From positions 1 to 64,000 of the forward strand of contig NZ_JAAAPN010000007.1 in NCBI RefSeq assembly GCF_009909205.1: a stretch of 64,000 nt of DNA, written 5' to 3'. The first letter of the stretch is position 1, and every line of letters begins with the position of its first letter. Origin of the DNA: Aquabacterium fontiphilum (lineage in GTDB: Bacteria > Pseudomonadota > Gammaproteobacteria > Burkholderiales > Burkholderiaceae_C). The translations under genes were made by a program, and so were the position numbers. This document shows positions 8,860 to 19,206 of the stretch, in pieces. A model generated the notes under the pieces. That model was not told the DNA's origin and ran no database searches. It worked only from the letters and a program-made list of their open reading frames with translations.

Positions 8860-11800
8860 GTCTGGTTCTCCAGCAGCGTGCGCAACCCGAGCAGCACGCG
8901 CTCCACTTCACGCGGGAGGTCGTGCAGTCGCGAGCTCAAGTCTTCTCCTGTCTGGCGCCGAATCATGGTCTCGATTTCGGCACACAAATGTGACAACTTG
9001 AGTGCGCCGATGCTGGCCGAAGAAGACTTCAGTGTATGCGCCACATGCAGGATTCCGTGCATGTCATCTGCACGAATCGCATCTTCGAGTTGCGGCAGCA
9101 GTCGGCCCACCGAGGTTTCAAAGGCTTTGGCCACCCGTTCGAACAAGCGGTTGTCGCCTTTGGGGTCGAGCTCCTTGAGACGACGCAGGGCTTCGGGGTC
9201 GAACAGGGCATGCAGATCCATATCGGGATTCTCCTGACCCGCGGGCAGGTTCGCCTGCGGAGCGCTGTGATGTGGACCGGGCGCAACAGCTTGCGGGGCC
9301 GGGTGTGATGCCGCTTCGTCTTGGTTGGGCAACCCGGGTGCCTGCGGATGTGTCGCCGAGCCGAGCAAGTGAGGCTCGACGTGGGTGTGCTCCATCAGCA
9401 CCTTCTGCAACTGGCTCTGGCGGAAAGGCTTGGAGAGGTAGTCGGTGAAGCCGAGATCCAGAAAGCGTTGTTCGTCGCCTTCGAGGGCGTTGGCCGTCAC
9501 GGCGATGACCGGGGTATCCGACGGGGTGAGGAAGGTGAAACGGGTGCTGGAGCCGCGGCGGAACCAGTTGAGGGCCTCGATGCCGTCCATGCCTGGCATC
9601 TGAATGTCCATCAGCACCAGGTCGAAACGGGCTTCGCCAAGACGGCGCAGTCCCTCCAGGGCCGAGCTGGCCACGCGCACGTCGCAGCCCAGGCGCTTGA
9701 GCATCTGCGAGCAGACTTCCTGGTTGACCGGATTGTCTTCAATGACCAGCACATGCTTGTGCAGGCGCGGCAGCTCCTGTTGCCCTTCGCCGCCGAGTTC
9801 TGCGGAGATGCCAAGAATGGCCTGCCGCAGCTCGGCCTTGCGCAGCGGCTTGGGCACGAAGCGCTGGAAGCCGGCCTCCTGCGCGCGGCGCACGTCGTCC
9901 GGCGACGACACCGATGACAGCAGCACCATCTTCAGGTGCGGGTAGCGGCCGCTGCCGCGCACGGCACGGGCCAGTCCGATGCCATCCAGTTCGGGCATGT
10001 TCATGTCGACGAGCGCCAGATCAAAGTCCTCGTCGCGACGCGGATTGGCCATCAGCAACTCCAGCGCCTCGCGGCCGTTGCGCGCCTGGACGACGTGCAT
10101 GCCCCAGGCCGACAGCATGTTCTCGATGACCGTGCGGTTGGTCTCGTTGTCGTCGACCACCAGCACGCTGAACGAGGGCATCTCGGGCTCTTCCAGCATG
10201 GCCATGTCGGCATGGCTGTCACCCACGCGCACAGGCACACGGAAGACGAACTCGGATCCCACACCCGGCGCGCTGTGCACGTCGATGCGACCGCCCATCA
10301 GTTCGACCAGTTGCTTGGAGATCGCCAGCCCCAGGCCGGTGCCGCCATAACGGCGCGCCATGCCGCCATTGGCCTGCACGAATGCGCTGAACAGGCGAGG
10401 CAACGCCTCTGGGGCAATGCCGATGCCGGTGTCACGCACCATGAATTCCAGCTCGATGGCCGGTGTGGCGGCGCCGTCGGAGCTCAGCATGCCATCGCCC
10501 AGGCCGCGGCGGATGTCGACCACCACCTCGCCGTGTTCGGTGAACTTGATGGCGTTGGCCACCAGGTTGGTCAGCACCTGGCGCAGGCGCAACGGGTCGC
10601 CGTGGATGACGCTGGGCAGACCAGGTTGCTCGCGGAAGCTCAGTTCCAGGCCTTTCTCGTGGGCCCGGGGCGCCATCAGCTCCAGCGTGTCCTCCACGAG
10701 TGTGCGCAGCACGAAGTCGCAGGTGGCCAACTCCAGCCGGCCCGCTTCGATCTTGGCGAAATCCAGAATGTCGTTGATGATCTCCAGCAGGCTTTCACCT
10801 GATCGGTAGACCGCCTGGGCGAAGCGACGCTGCTTGTCGGTGAGTGGTGTGCCCAGCAGCAGTTCGGTCATGCCGAGGATGCCGTTCATCGGTGTGCGGA
10901 TCTCATGGCTCATGTTGGCCATGAACTGGCTCTTGGCCTGGCTGGCGCTTTCAGCCGCATCGCGGGCGCGCTGTAACTCGAGCGCCTGGTTGTGCTCGTC
11001 AGTGATGTCCGACATCAGGCCGTACACCCGCAACTCGCCGTGGTCCAGCTTTCGGGTGCGCGTGCGGTGGCGCAGCCAGCGCTGCCCCTTGCCCGGCACA
11101 TCCAGCCGCAACAGTGTGTCGGTCGGCTGCCCCTGGCGCTCCAGGCGCTCCTGCTCGGCCAGCAGCGGCCGGTCTTCCGGCGTGATCAAGGCCCGCACCG
11201 CCTGCGGCTCGGTCATCAGGCGATCTGCCGGGGTGCCCAGCAGGGCTTCGACGCGCGGGCTGAGGTACAGGAAGGCCTGTCGGTCGGCGCTGGCCACGTA
11301 CACGGCATCGTCCATCGACTCCATGAGCTCACGGAACCGGCGTTCGGATTCTTCCAGGTCTGCCTGCGCCTGGCGCGACGCGGTGATGTCGCGCACCAGC
11401 GAGATGAGCAGCCGCGGTCGGCCGTTGGCGTGGCGCAGGGCAAAGTGACGGGCATTCACCGAGCGAGGGCCCTTGGGCGTGTCCCAGCTGAGGTCATGCT
11501 CCACCGTTTCGCCGGTATCGATGGCCTGCTGCATGCAGGGCTGGGCACGCTCCAGCACCGAGGGGCCGAGCGCCTGTTCGATGGAGCGTCCCACCACACG
11601 CTCGCGCTGTACCCCGAACTCGATCTCGGTGTAGCGGTTGATGGCCACGACATTCAGATTGACGGGATCCAGCACGAACAGGCTCACCGGCAGGTTGCCA
11701 AGCAGCGCCTCCAGAAACTCGCGCTCCTGCTCGCGCACATGCTCCTGGCTCTTGCGTTTGGTGATGTCGTTGAACAGGCAGACGTACTGGCCACGCCCAC

Positions 11801-12887
11801 CGGTTTCGTCGAGCATCTGGATGGCGTCGATCTCGCCCCAGTAGCGGGTGAGGGTCTGAGGGCCCTTGCGGCTGGCTTCGTAAGAGAGACGGAAAGGCAC
11901 GCCGCGCTGCAGTTGCTCATGGAGTTCGCGGGCCGCCTTACGGTCGCCTTCTTCGTCAGCCAACAGCTCATGCAGGCGACGACCGATCACGCGGTCTTCG
12001 GGCCAGCCGGTCAAGGCTGTGAATGCGGTGTTCACCCATTCCACCACCCCATCGCGGTCGGTGATGGCCACCCCGCTGCTGATGCGCGTGGCCACCAGCG
12101 CCAGACGGCCCAGGTGTTCGGCGTTGCTGGCCATGTGCGCCAGATGGGCTTCGCGCTGAGCGACGAAACCCAACTGGGCCGCGGCAATGGCCAACACGGC
12201 GGCAAGCTCCTCAGGCGATTGGCGCGGGTCGGCAAACTCCATCACGCCCAGTGGCCAGCGATCCACGGCGATCGGCAGGGCCAGCACACGCTGCGGTCGG
12301 GTTTCACGCCACGGCGACGAGCCGGCCGGCGCTCCACCGAGTTCGGCCATGGTGGGCCGCAGCGTGCACAGGGCTTCACCCAGCGGCCGGTCGTCGCGGT
12401 GGACTGACGCAATTGCGGTGACGTCGATCAGATCGGTGCCTTCCGCGCCGGTGTCGACCCATGGGCGCACCAGCGCCGACTCGCCGTTCCAGCCTTCCAC
12501 CCGCAGCCCGATCCACGCGCGGGAACCCAGATGCACATGCAGGGCCTCACCGATGCGGTGCATGGCCTGCGCCAGGCTGCCTGCGCCTTGAGCCAGATCC
12601 ACGATGCGCTGGGTCAGTGCCATCAGGCGTGCCTGATGCTGTGCAGCGGCGGCCTGCTCGGTGGCTTCCCTCACGGGCGCTGTTGGCGTGATGGTGTCCG
12701 GTGGGGTGCTGGTCAGCGGGAGGGAGTCGACCGGCGGCTCCAGGCGGGTGCGTGCCAAGTAGCCAATGGCCACCGCTGTCATCAGCGACAGCGTCAGACC
12801 GGCGCCACCCAGGCCCCATTGCCAGCCGGCGCCCACGGTCAGGGCGGCGGCCATCGTCAGGTACAACACGATCCACGGGGTGGGCAT
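8856..12887 (-). CDS. Hybrid sensor histidine kinase with GAF/PAS sensors, two receivers and Hpt
   Basis: A phosphorelay kinase of about 1343 residues. Order of parts: two N-terminal hydrophobic segments (membrane anchor), a GAF-like region to about residue 260, PAS modules to about residue 625, and HisKA with the S-H-E-I-R-T-P box near residue 659. A HATPase domain follows, with G-T-G-L-G-L near 862. Two receiver domains have acceptor Asp near 959 and 1099, and the Hpt domain has H-T-L-K-S-S-S near 1286. All elements of a complete His-Asp-His-Asp relay are present. The ATG at 12887 follows AGGA at eight bases; an ATG seven codons upstream lacks this. It is coupled by overlap to the REC-GGDEF-EAL gene, so c-di-GMP turnover is the probable output. 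Confidence 0.93.
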   Translation of the reverse strand: MPTPWIVLYLTMAAALTVGAGWQWGLGGAGLTLSLMTAVAIGYLARTRLEPPVDSLPLTSTPPDTITPTAPVREATEQAAAAQHQARLMALTQRIVDLAQGAGSLAQAMHRIGEALHVHLGSRAWIGLRVEGWNGESALVRPWVDTGAEGTDLIDVTAIASVHRDDRPLGEALCTLRPTMAELGGAPAGSSPWRETRPQRVLALPIAVDRWPLGVMEFADPRQSPEELAAVLAIAAAQLGFVAQREAHLAHMASNAEHLGRLALVATRISSGVAITDRDGVVEWVNTAFTALTGWPEDRVIGRRLHELLADEEGDRKAARELHEQLQRGVPFRLSYEASRKGPQTLTRYWGEIDAIQMLDETGGRGQYVCLFNDITKRKSQEHVREQEREFLEALLGNLPVSLFVLDPVNLNVVAINRYTEIEFGVQRERVVGRSIEQALGPSVLERAQPCMQQAIDTGETVEHDLSWDTPKGPRSVNARHFALRHANGRPRLLISLVRDITASRQAQADLEESERRFRELMESMDDAVYVASADRQAFLYLSPRVEALLGTPADRLMTEPQAVRALITPEDRPLLAEQERLERQGQPTDTLLRLDVPGKGQRWLRHRTRTRKLDHGELRVYGLMSDITDEHNQALELQRARDAAESASQAKSQFMANMSHEIRTPMNGILGMTELLLGTPLTDKQRRFAQAVYRSGESLLEIINDILDFAKIEAGRLELATCDFVLRTLVEDTLELMAPRAHEKGLELSFREQPGLPSVIHGDPLRLRQVLTNLVANAIKFTEHGEVVVDIRRGLGDGMLSSDGAATPAIELEFMVRDTGIGIAPEALPRLFSAFVQANGGMARRYGGTGLGLAISKQLVELMGGRIDVHSAPGVGSEFVFRVPVRVGDSHADMAMLEEPEMPSFSVLVVDDNETNRTVIENMLSAWGMHVVQARNGREALELLMANPRRDEDFDLALVDMNMPELDGIGLARAVRGSGRYPHLKMVLLSSVSSPDDVRRAQEAGFQRFVPKPLRKAELRQAILGISAELGGEGQQELPRLHKHVLVIEDNPVNQEVCSQMLKRLGCDVRVASSALEGLRRLGEARFDLVLMDIQMPGMDGIEALNWFRRGSSTRFTFLTPSDTPVIAVTANALEGDEQRFLDLGFTDYLSKPFRQSQLQKVLMEHTHVEPHLLGSATHPQAPGLPNQDEAASHPAPQAVAPGPHHSAPQANLPAGQENPDMDLHALFDPEALRRLKELDPKGDNRLFERVAKAFETSVGRLLPQLEDAIRADDMHGILHVAHTLKSSSASIGALKLSHLCAEIETMIRRQTGEDLSSRLHDLPREVERVLLGLRTLLENQT

Positions 12888-13016
12888 TGACGAATTCCTG
12901 CGGCACACAGGCCGGGCAGTGCGGCCGAGGGGGCCGCCGTTGAGCCAATTTGTTCACGAACTTTACAAGCTCCACGAAAACGGCAGCCAGCAGAACAAAC
13001 CCCTTCCACCCGTCCT

Positions 13017-13022
13017 TACAAT
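13017..13022 (+). promoter_or_regulatory. -10 element TACAAT before the kinase gene
   Basis: TACAAT matches five of six -10 consensus bases and ends seven bases before the ATG at 13030. Transcription would then begin at or next to that ATG. No clear -35 hexamer or ribosome-binding site is seen, consistent with a leaderless transcript. Confidence 0.4.
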
Positions 13023-14487
13023 GGTTTGGATGCGTCCTGAAGCCGACTCTGCTGTGCCCGCCGCCTCGCCGCCTGACCGCGGTGGCTGGGGCGTGTTCGC
13101 CTGGGTGGCTGTGGGATTGGCGGGGCTGTGGCTGGTCGTGCAGGCAGGCGGCAGCTGGGTGATGGCGGCGATGGCGACGTTGATCTGGGGCTGCGCCTTC
13201 CGGGTGTGGTGGCGCCGCGACGAGGTGCGCCGGGCTGTTACACATTTGCCTGGGGCGGCGGCGGCCCCCGCAACCGCTGCCGGGACGGTGCCGGCACCGA
13301 CTGCCGCGTCTGCACCCACATCGGCCAGCGAGCCGTGCTGGGCCCAGTGGGTCACGGGTTGGTACTGGCAAACCGATGAGCAGCACCGGCTGACGGTGTT
13401 GCGGCCAGGGCCGGATCTGCCGGACTGGCTCGCGCTGGACTGGCCGTCGCTGGCGGCCGCTTTGGCGCAGCGCCCCGTGTTGACCAGTCTGTGGCAGGAC
13501 GAGACGGCGCTCGGGCAACTCGCCTATCACCTGGCCCAGCGCCAGGCGTGGGCCGGCGTGCTGAGCCTTCCCTGGCCTGACGCACTGCCTGGCTGGCAGT
13601 TGGCGCAGGGACGAACCGGCCCGGGTTGCCGCCTGATGGGGGCAGCGCGCCTGGCGCCAGACGGCGCCTGGATGGGCTTTCACGGGGTCCTGGTGCCACA
13701 TTGCGACCCGCTGCCCGTGCCTGCCGGCGAGGCCCTGGGCGACAAGGTGATGCAGCAGATTGCCCAGGAAGAGCTGCAGCTACGCCACGCGGAGCAGGAG
13801 GTGCTGCGGTATGCGCTGTCGCATGACCTTCGGGCGCCGCTGAGGGTGATCGATGGGTTCACCCGCATCGTCAAGGAAGACTACGCAGGTGTGCTGGACA
13901 AGGTGGGGGTAGACCATCTGGACCGTGTGCTGGCTGCTTCAGCGCGCATGAACGGCATGATCGACGCGGTCCTGGCGCAGGCCCAACTGGCTGCGGAGCC
14001 CGTTGCGCGCAGCCCGGTCGATCTGAGCGCTCTCGCGCGCGAAGTGGCGACAGATCTGGGCGCGCTACGCGACAACAAGTCCCCACCGGTCGAATGGCGG
14101 TTGGCCGAGGGGCTGACCACCGAGGCCGACGCGGGGCTGGTGCGTCGCGTGCTGGAAAACCTGCTGGGCAACGCGCTCAAGTACAGCGCCAAGGTCGATC
14201 AACCCTGCATCGAGTTCGGCGCCATGCCCGCGACCAATCCGCCGGTGTACTTCGTGCGCGACAACGGCGCGGGTTTTGACATGCAGCACGCCGACAAGCT
14301 GTTCGGGATGTTCCAGCGGCTGCACAGCGCCAAGGAGTTTCCCGGCACAGGTGTGGGACTGGCAGGGGTGCAGGCCATCGTGCGGCGCCATGGCGGCCGC
14401 ATCTGGGCCGAGGCCAGGCCCGGTCAGGGCGCGTGCTTCTATTTCACCTTGATGGACATCGCACAGGCTCAACGGCGCGGTGCCTGA
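13021..14487 (+). CDS. Membrane sensor histidine kinase
   Basis: A 488-residue kinase with two membrane helices at about residues 22-65 and a poorly conserved sensor stretch. The HisKA box S-H-D-L-R-A-P-L-R is near residue 268, and a HATPase domain carries N-L-L-G-N-A-L-K-Y, D-N-G-A-G-F and G-T-G-V-G-L-A. The H-box and C-terminal sequence resemble kinases of the phytochrome-like/CBS group that lack a fused receiver. It is divergent from the hybrid kinase with about 130 bases between them and has no partner regulator on its own strand. The start is uncertain: ATG 13021 overlaps a -10 element, and ATG 13030 would give a leaderless mRNA. Confidence 0.88.
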   Translation: MVWMRPEADSAVPAASPPDRGGWGVFAWVAVGLAGLWLVVQAGGSWVMAAMATLIWGCAFRVWWRRDEVRRAVTHLPGAAAAPATAAGTVPAPTAASAPTSASEPCWAQWVTGWYWQTDEQHRLTVLRPGPDLPDWLALDWPSLAAALAQRPVLTSLWQDETALGQLAYHLAQRQAWAGVLSLPWPDALPGWQLAQGRTGPGCRLMGAARLAPDGAWMGFHGVLVPHCDPLPVPAGEALGDKVMQQIAQEELQLRHAEQEVLRYALSHDLRAPLRVIDGFTRIVKEDYAGVLDKVGVDHLDRVLAASARMNGMIDAVLAQAQLAAEPVARSPVDLSALAREVATDLGALRDNKSPPVEWRLAEGLTTEADAGLVRRVLENLLGNALKYSAKVDQPCIEFGAMPATNPPVYFVRDNGAGFDMQHADKLFGMFQRLHSAKEFPGTGVGLAGVQAIVRRHGGRIWAEARPGQGACFYFTLMDIAQAQRRGA

Positions 14488-14523
14488 GTCACCCGCGGGC
14501 CGCAGGTCCGGCCGGCCAGGGAC

Positions 14524-15216
14524 TTACAGCGAACCCAGGCCCGAGAGCACTTCCTGGGCGGTCAGGATGCGTTCACTGACCGCGTCGAGGCTGGTGCCGG
14601 CCTGATCGGCCTGTTGGCGCAGGCGCGTCAGCGCGTCCTTGCGGCTGAGTGAATGGCGGTGCATCACGATGCCAATGGCGATCGAGACAGTCTGTGACAA
14701 CGGATCTGCGGTGGCTGCTGCGGCGGGCGCAGGTGCCTGCGCACCGGGCGTCTCCACCACGGCAGGGGCGGGTGTTGGCGTGGCGCCGGCGCTCACCGGC
14801 GCAGCGGCGAGGCTGCGGGCGTTGAGACGATTGGCGAATGCCGACTCCACAGCCGGCACGATCTGCTGGATGTCCAGCGGCTTGACCAGGTAGGTGAGGG
14901 CTCCGAGCTGCTTGACCTGGTTGACCGTGGCTTCATCCGAAAAGGCCGACAGGAACATGAACGGGATCTGGCAATACTCGCGCAGGTAAGCCGCCACATC
15001 GAAGCCGCTCTTGCCTTCCATGCGGATGTCGAGCAGCGCCAGCTCGGGCTTGTGCTGCCGGGCCAGCAGGATGGCGTCGTCGCCATTGTCTGCGTCGATG
15101 ACTTCGTAGCCGGCTTCCGACAAGCCATGGGTCAAGGTGGCCAGCACCAGCCGGTCATCATCGACCACGAGAATCTTGCCTTTGTGCCCCACGTCGTGTT
15201 CCACGTCGCCACCCAC
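14524..15216 (-). CDS. Response regulator with ANTAR RNA-binding output domain
   Basis: A 230-residue regulator. The receiver domain (I-L-V-V-D-D-D, acceptor Asp near residue 62 in L-L-D-I-R-M) is joined by an Ala/Pro linker of about 45 residues to a C-terminal ANTAR domain, with I-A-I-G-I-V-M-H-R and A-L-T-R-L-R-Q-Q-A. ANTAR proteins bind paired hairpins in nascent RNA and prevent transcription termination. The start is GTG at 15216 with AGGGG five bases before it. The next gene upstream on the same strand is a HisKA_2-type kinase 48 bases away, the class of sensor usually paired with ANTAR regulators. Target RNAs are not evident nearby. Confidence 0.9.
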   Translation of the reverse strand: MGGDVEHDVGHKGKILVVDDDRLVLATLTHGLSEAGYEVIDADNGDDAILLARQHKPELALLDIRMEGKSGFDVAAYLREYCQIPFMFLSAFSDEATVNQVKQLGALTYLVKPLDIQQIVPAVESAFANRLNARSLAAAPVSAGATPTPAPAVVETPGAQAPAPAAAATADPLSQTVSIAIGIVMHRHSLSRKDALTRLRQQADQAGTSLDAVSERILTAQEVLSGLGSL

Positions 15217-15264
15217 GTTTCGTCCCCTGGGCGCAAGACGCGCCCGGCCAGACGTTTAAAACGC

Positions 15265-17892
15265 CTATTGTGGCCAAAGAGCGATCTGATGACCAGTGGG
15301 TTCCCCCGTCGAGGGGGGAGGAGGTGCCAGATGGATGCCCGGCGGCGTCAGTGTGACGCGGGCGCGCACCTGGCCGCCCTCAGGGGTCAGGGTCAGGCGC
15401 GCGCTACGCCGTGGCAACAGCGCCCGCACCAGGCCGAGGCCTGAGACGCCCCCTCGGACGCGGTCCAGGCTGAAACCTTCCGGCAGCTGACCCGGGTTGT
15501 CGATGTCGATTTCCACGGCTGTCTCCGACGCCCGCAAGGTGCACAGCAGCGGGTCGGCCCCCGGGCCGTGCTTGTGCGCATTCGTCAACAGCTCGTTCAG
15601 ACTCAAGGCAATGGGAATGGATTCGGCTTCGGGCAGCAGCCAGGATCCCGCTTCGTCACCCAGTACCTGCAACTCGATGGTGCGGCCAAAAGTGCGTTGT
15701 ACCGAATGCGCGATGGCCTCGACGACGGCGCGCAGCCGCAAGGGCCCGCCGGCACCGACCTGCAACCCGTAGACCTGCGCAATGGCCTGAACCTGCCCCA
15801 CGACCTCGGCGATGGCGGGCGCGACCTCGGGTTTGCGCGAGGCGATCTGCTGCAGCAGACCTGCCACGCCCTGAAGGTTGTTCTTGATGCGGTGGTGCAC
15901 TTCGCGCACCAGCATTTCGCGTTGCGCAATGGCGGCTTCCAGGCGCGCTTGCTCGGCAGCGCGTTGCTCTGTGATGTCCGAGGCCACGACCAGGACCTGG
16001 TCGGTGCCCTGACCATCTCGCGCAAGCGGCAGGTAGTTGACGTCCCAGATCCGGTTTCCACCCGGCTGCGGCAGGCTGTACTCACGATGCAGCGCCTGGC
16101 CGGCATCCAGGCAGGCCAACAGGTCGCCGCGGGTCAGGCGAGCCCGGTCCGGGCTGTACAGCGCATCGGGTGCGAGCTGCAGCGCGTGGGCGGCTTCGCG
16201 CCCCATGTAGGCCGACGCGGCCTGGTTGGCCTGGAGCAGCCGGAGGTCGTGGGCGTCGACCAGCTGGATGGCCATCGGCGCCATCTCGATGATGCGCTGC
16301 AGCGTGGCCTGCGCCTCGGCCGATTGCGCTTCGGCCTGGCGGCGGCGATCGATGTCCAGCAAAGCGTAGGTGATGTGGCGCTGGTTCGATTCGTCGAGCG
16401 TGACGACCGCATTGCCGACCACCCAGAACACCCGGCCGTCCCGACCGACGACCTGACACTCGAAGGTGTGTGATTGCCCGTCTTCCAGCTCATCGAGATA
16501 GTCTGTCAGCCGGAAGGGGTGATCCAGGTCGGGCGTAGCGACCGTGCTGAGCGGCTGGCCGAGGAAGTCGGCCAGGTCACCGCCGAACATGCGCCGCGCC
16601 GAGCGGTTCATCCAGGCGATGCCGTGCGCGTCGAGCGTGACGATGCCGACGAACACCGAGTCCAGAATGGCGCGGGTGCGGTCGGCCTGCAGCGTGAGGC
16701 TGTGCTCGGCCCGGTGACGGGCATCCACATTGACGAACGAGGCGATCAGCCCCTCTTCCGGGCGCCCGGGCTGGACGAGCCGCAGCGCCACTTCGGCCCA
16801 CATGCCGTGCCCGCTTCTTGCATGGCGCAGCGCGCGCTCGCCCTGCCAGTGGCCCAGACTGCGCAGCACGCTCATCACGTCGGTTTCGAGATTGGGGTCG
16901 AGGTCGCTGGCGTACACGCTGACCAGCGGGCGGCCAGCCAGGTCGACCCCATCTTCGCCCAGCAGCTGGGCCAGGGCGGGGTTGGCGCTCTGGATCAGGC
17001 CGTCCTTGACGAAGGCAATGCCGACACCCGACAGCGTGAACATCAGGTCGCGGTCACGGCCCAGCGCTTCGAGTTGCGCCTGCTGCGATCGGATGCCGGT
17101 GATGTCTGATAGCACCACGATGACTTCCTCCGCCCCGGGCGTGCCGCCGATGCGGCGTACTGACAACGCGTACCAGCGTGTGGGGTGGGAAGGAATGACG
17201 ATCTCGAGCTCGCTTTCGAACTGGCCCGTGCGCTGAAGCTCGTGAGTGGTTTCGGCGACCACCTGGTCGATGCGCGGATCCGCCGCCAGCAGCGCCTCCA
17301 GGCTCTGACCGGCCATCGTGCCGGGGGTCAGGCCGAGCATCCGCTCGAAACGGCGGTTGCAGCGCACCAGCACGTTGCCGCGCAGGTAGGCGATGCCAGC
17401 GGGTGTGCTCTCGAGGATGGTGCTGAGTTCGTGCAGCAGTTGTGCCTGATCCGGGACGGGCGCGGCATCGGCGTCGGAGACGATGCCGGCACCTGCGGCG
17501 TGCGGCAAAGCCGCGGTGATGTCAGATGCCGTTTCTCGGATGGCACACAGAAAGCGTCGCGGCTGCTGCTGGCTGGCCTGGGCCTGAGCCCAGACCTGGC
17601 TGCGCAGCGTGGCGGGCGCCTGTCCGGCGCGGGCCTGGGCCACCTGGGCCTGCAGCGGCGGGTCTTCCGGGCCGAGGGCGAGCAAGGTCAGCGGGGCATC
17701 CCAGCCGCACAGGCGTTGCAGCGCCTGCGGGCAGTCGGCCAGGTTGCTGCCAGCGGGGGTGGCGTAACCCAGCAGGGCGCTGAGCGCCGAGTTGCCGCGG
17801 AGCACGCGCCCGTGCGCGTTGAACTCCAGCAGTGCGAGGGGCACGACGTCGAACCAGGCGTCGTCCATGTGCATCGACAGCGAGGTGGCCAT
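15265..17892 (-). CDS. Multi-PAS sensor kinase of the HisKA_2/HWE type
   Basis: An 875-residue soluble kinase with about five consecutive PAS modules, no membrane helix, and a C-terminal transmitter of the HisKA_2 type. The phospho-acceptor box R-E-V-H-H-R-I-K-N-N-L-Q is near residue 664, and a HATPase core carries N-E-L-L-T-N-A-H-K-H. It lies 48 bases upstream of the ANTAR regulator on the same strand, a pairing known from Eut and Nas-type antitermination systems. Many PAS domains without a transmembrane anchor suggest cytoplasmic sensing of redox state, oxygen or a small ligand; which one cannot be read from the sequence. It starts 16 bases after the mrp stop codon. Confidence 0.9.
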   Translation of the reverse strand: MATSLSMHMDDAWFDVVPLALLEFNAHGRVLRGNSALSALLGYATPAGSNLADCPQALQRLCGWDAPLTLLALGPEDPPLQAQVAQARAGQAPATLRSQVWAQAQASQQQPRRFLCAIRETASDITAALPHAAGAGIVSDADAAPVPDQAQLLHELSTILESTPAGIAYLRGNVLVRCNRRFERMLGLTPGTMAGQSLEALLAADPRIDQVVAETTHELQRTGQFESELEIVIPSHPTRWYALSVRRIGGTPGAEEVIVVLSDITGIRSQQAQLEALGRDRDLMFTLSGVGIAFVKDGLIQSANPALAQLLGEDGVDLAGRPLVSVYASDLDPNLETDVMSVLRSLGHWQGERALRHARSGHGMWAEVALRLVQPGRPEEGLIASFVNVDARHRAEHSLTLQADRTRAILDSVFVGIVTLDAHGIAWMNRSARRMFGGDLADFLGQPLSTVATPDLDHPFRLTDYLDELEDGQSHTFECQVVGRDGRVFWVVGNAVVTLDESNQRHITYALLDIDRRRQAEAQSAEAQATLQRIIEMAPMAIQLVDAHDLRLLQANQAASAYMGREAAHALQLAPDALYSPDRARLTRGDLLACLDAGQALHREYSLPQPGGNRIWDVNYLPLARDGQGTDQVLVVASDITEQRAAEQARLEAAIAQREMLVREVHHRIKNNLQGVAGLLQQIASRKPEVAPAIAEVVGQVQAIAQVYGLQVGAGGPLRLRAVVEAIAHSVQRTFGRTIELQVLGDEAGSWLLPEAESIPIALSLNELLTNAHKHGPGADPLLCTLRASETAVEIDIDNPGQLPEGFSLDRVRGGVSGLGLVRALLPRRSARLTLTPEGGQVRARVTLTPPGIHLAPPPPSTGEPTGHQIALWPQ

Positions 17893-17908
17893 GCGGGTGC
17901 CTGTGCGC

Positions 17909-19024
17909 TCAGTTGGCGGGCTGCTGTACGGCCACCGCGGGCATCTTCGCCGAGTAGTCCTTCGGCCGCAGCGACAGGCTGGCGGCCAGTTGGCGCGCCA
18001 TGGCCTTGTACAGGCCAGCGATGCGGCCGTCGGGCTCGGCCACCAGGGTGGGGCGCCCGCTGTCGGCCTGTTCGCGGATGCCCAGCGTCAGCGGCATCGA
18101 GCCCAGCAGCGGCACACCGCATTCTTCGGCCATGCGCTTGCCGCCGTCCTGGCCGAAGATGTGCTCTTCATGGCCGCAGTTCGGGCAGCAGAACACCGCC
18201 ATGTTCTCGACGATGCCCAGAACCGGCACCGACACCTTCTCGAACATCTGCAGGCCCTTGCGCGCATCCAGCAGGGCGATGTCCTGCGGGGTGGTGACGA
18301 TGACGGCCGCCGTCAGCGGGGCACGCTGGCTGATGCTCAGGTGGATGTCGCCCGTGCCGGGGGGCATGTCGACGATGAGGTAGTCGAGTGGCCGATTAGG
18401 CTCGCCCCAGTTGCTCAGGCGCAGCAGCTGGTCGAAGGCCTGGCTGGCCATGGGACCGCGCCAGATGGTGGGGGCCTTGTCCTGCACCAGCAAGCCGATG
18501 GACATCATCTGCAGGCCATGATTGACCGGTGGGGTGATGGTCTTGCCGTCCGGGCTGTCGGGCTTGCCCGACAGGCCCAGCATCAGCGGCTGGCTGGGAC
18601 CGTAGATGTCGGCGTCCAGCATGCCCACGCGGGCGCCCTCGGCGGCCAACGCCAGCGCGAGGTTGACGGCGGTGGTGCTCTTGCCCACACCGCCCTTGCC
18701 TGAGCCTACGGCAATGATGTTGCGCACGCCAGGCAGCAAGGCCTGGCCGCGCGAGGCCGCATGGGTCTGCACGGCGGTCGACCAGTTGACCTCCACCTGA
18801 TCGACGCCCGGCAAGGCGTTCAAGGCCTGGCGGATGGCCTCGGTGTAGGCCGGCCACTGAGAGCGGGCGGGATAGCCCAGGGCGATGTCCAGTGTTACCT
18901 TGCTGCCGTCAACCGCGACGCGTTTGAGCTGGCGGCCACTGACCCAGTCCTGCCCGGTCAGCGGGTCGGGGACGGTGCGCAGGGCATCCTGGACGGCGGT
19001 TTCGAGCGGGGAAGCGGCGTTCAT
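17909..19024 (-). CDS. apbC: Iron-sulfur cluster carrier, Mrp/ApbC family P-loop ATPase
   Basis: Carries Fe-S clusters to target apoproteins in the cytosol. The 371-residue protein has an N-terminal MIP18-like (DUF59) domain of about 90 residues, then the deviant Walker A motif G-K-G-G-V-G-K-S-T near residue 110. A conserved C-P-N-C pair near residue 280 binds the bridging cluster. It is divergent from metG with about 180 bases between them, an arrangement seen in many proteobacteria. The kinase gene begins 16 bases downstream on the same strand, so read-through is possible. Confidence 0.93.
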   Translation of the reverse strand: MNAASPLETAVQDALRTVPDPLTGQDWVSGRQLKRVAVDGSKVTLDIALGYPARSQWPAYTEAIRQALNALPGVDQVEVNWSTAVQTHAASRGQALLPGVRNIIAVGSGKGGVGKSTTAVNLALALAAEGARVGMLDADIYGPSQPLMLGLSGKPDSPDGKTITPPVNHGLQMMSIGLLVQDKAPTIWRGPMASQAFDQLLRLSNWGEPNRPLDYLIVDMPPGTGDIHLSISQRAPLTAAVIVTTPQDIALLDARKGLQMFEKVSVPVLGIVENMAVFCCPNCGHEEHIFGQDGGKRMAEECGVPLLGSMPLTLGIREQADSGRPTLVAEPDGRIAGLYKAMARQLAASLSLRPKDYSAKMPAVAVQQPAN

Positions 19025-19170
19025 GCGGGCAGACGGCGAAGGCGACGGGGTCGAACAGCAGGGATCTGGTGGCGGTTGGCGCGAGACCGAACCGGGTCAG
19101 ACAGTCTAGCCCGGAAGGGCGGCCCTTCGGGATGAATGGGCGATCGGCCAAGCGGCCGGTGCGCGCGGCC

Positions 19171-19176
19171 TAAAAT
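19171..19176 (+). promoter_or_regulatory. -10 element TAAAAT of metG
   Basis: TAAAAT lies about 30 bases before the metG ATG. Similar TAAAAT/TAGAAT elements precede ffh, panB and the DUF3460 gene here, at 25-60 bases from their starts. No convincing -35 is visible. Confidence 0.4.
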
Positions 19177-19206
19177 CCCGCTCTTACTCACCGGTTCGCA
19201 CCACGT

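Noticed and set aside
6652-9237. Plus-strand open frame of 861 codons
   Set aside because: Antisense to the GGDEF-EAL and hybrid kinase genes, which carry clear domains; its translation is His/Gln/Arg-rich and matches nothing recognisable.
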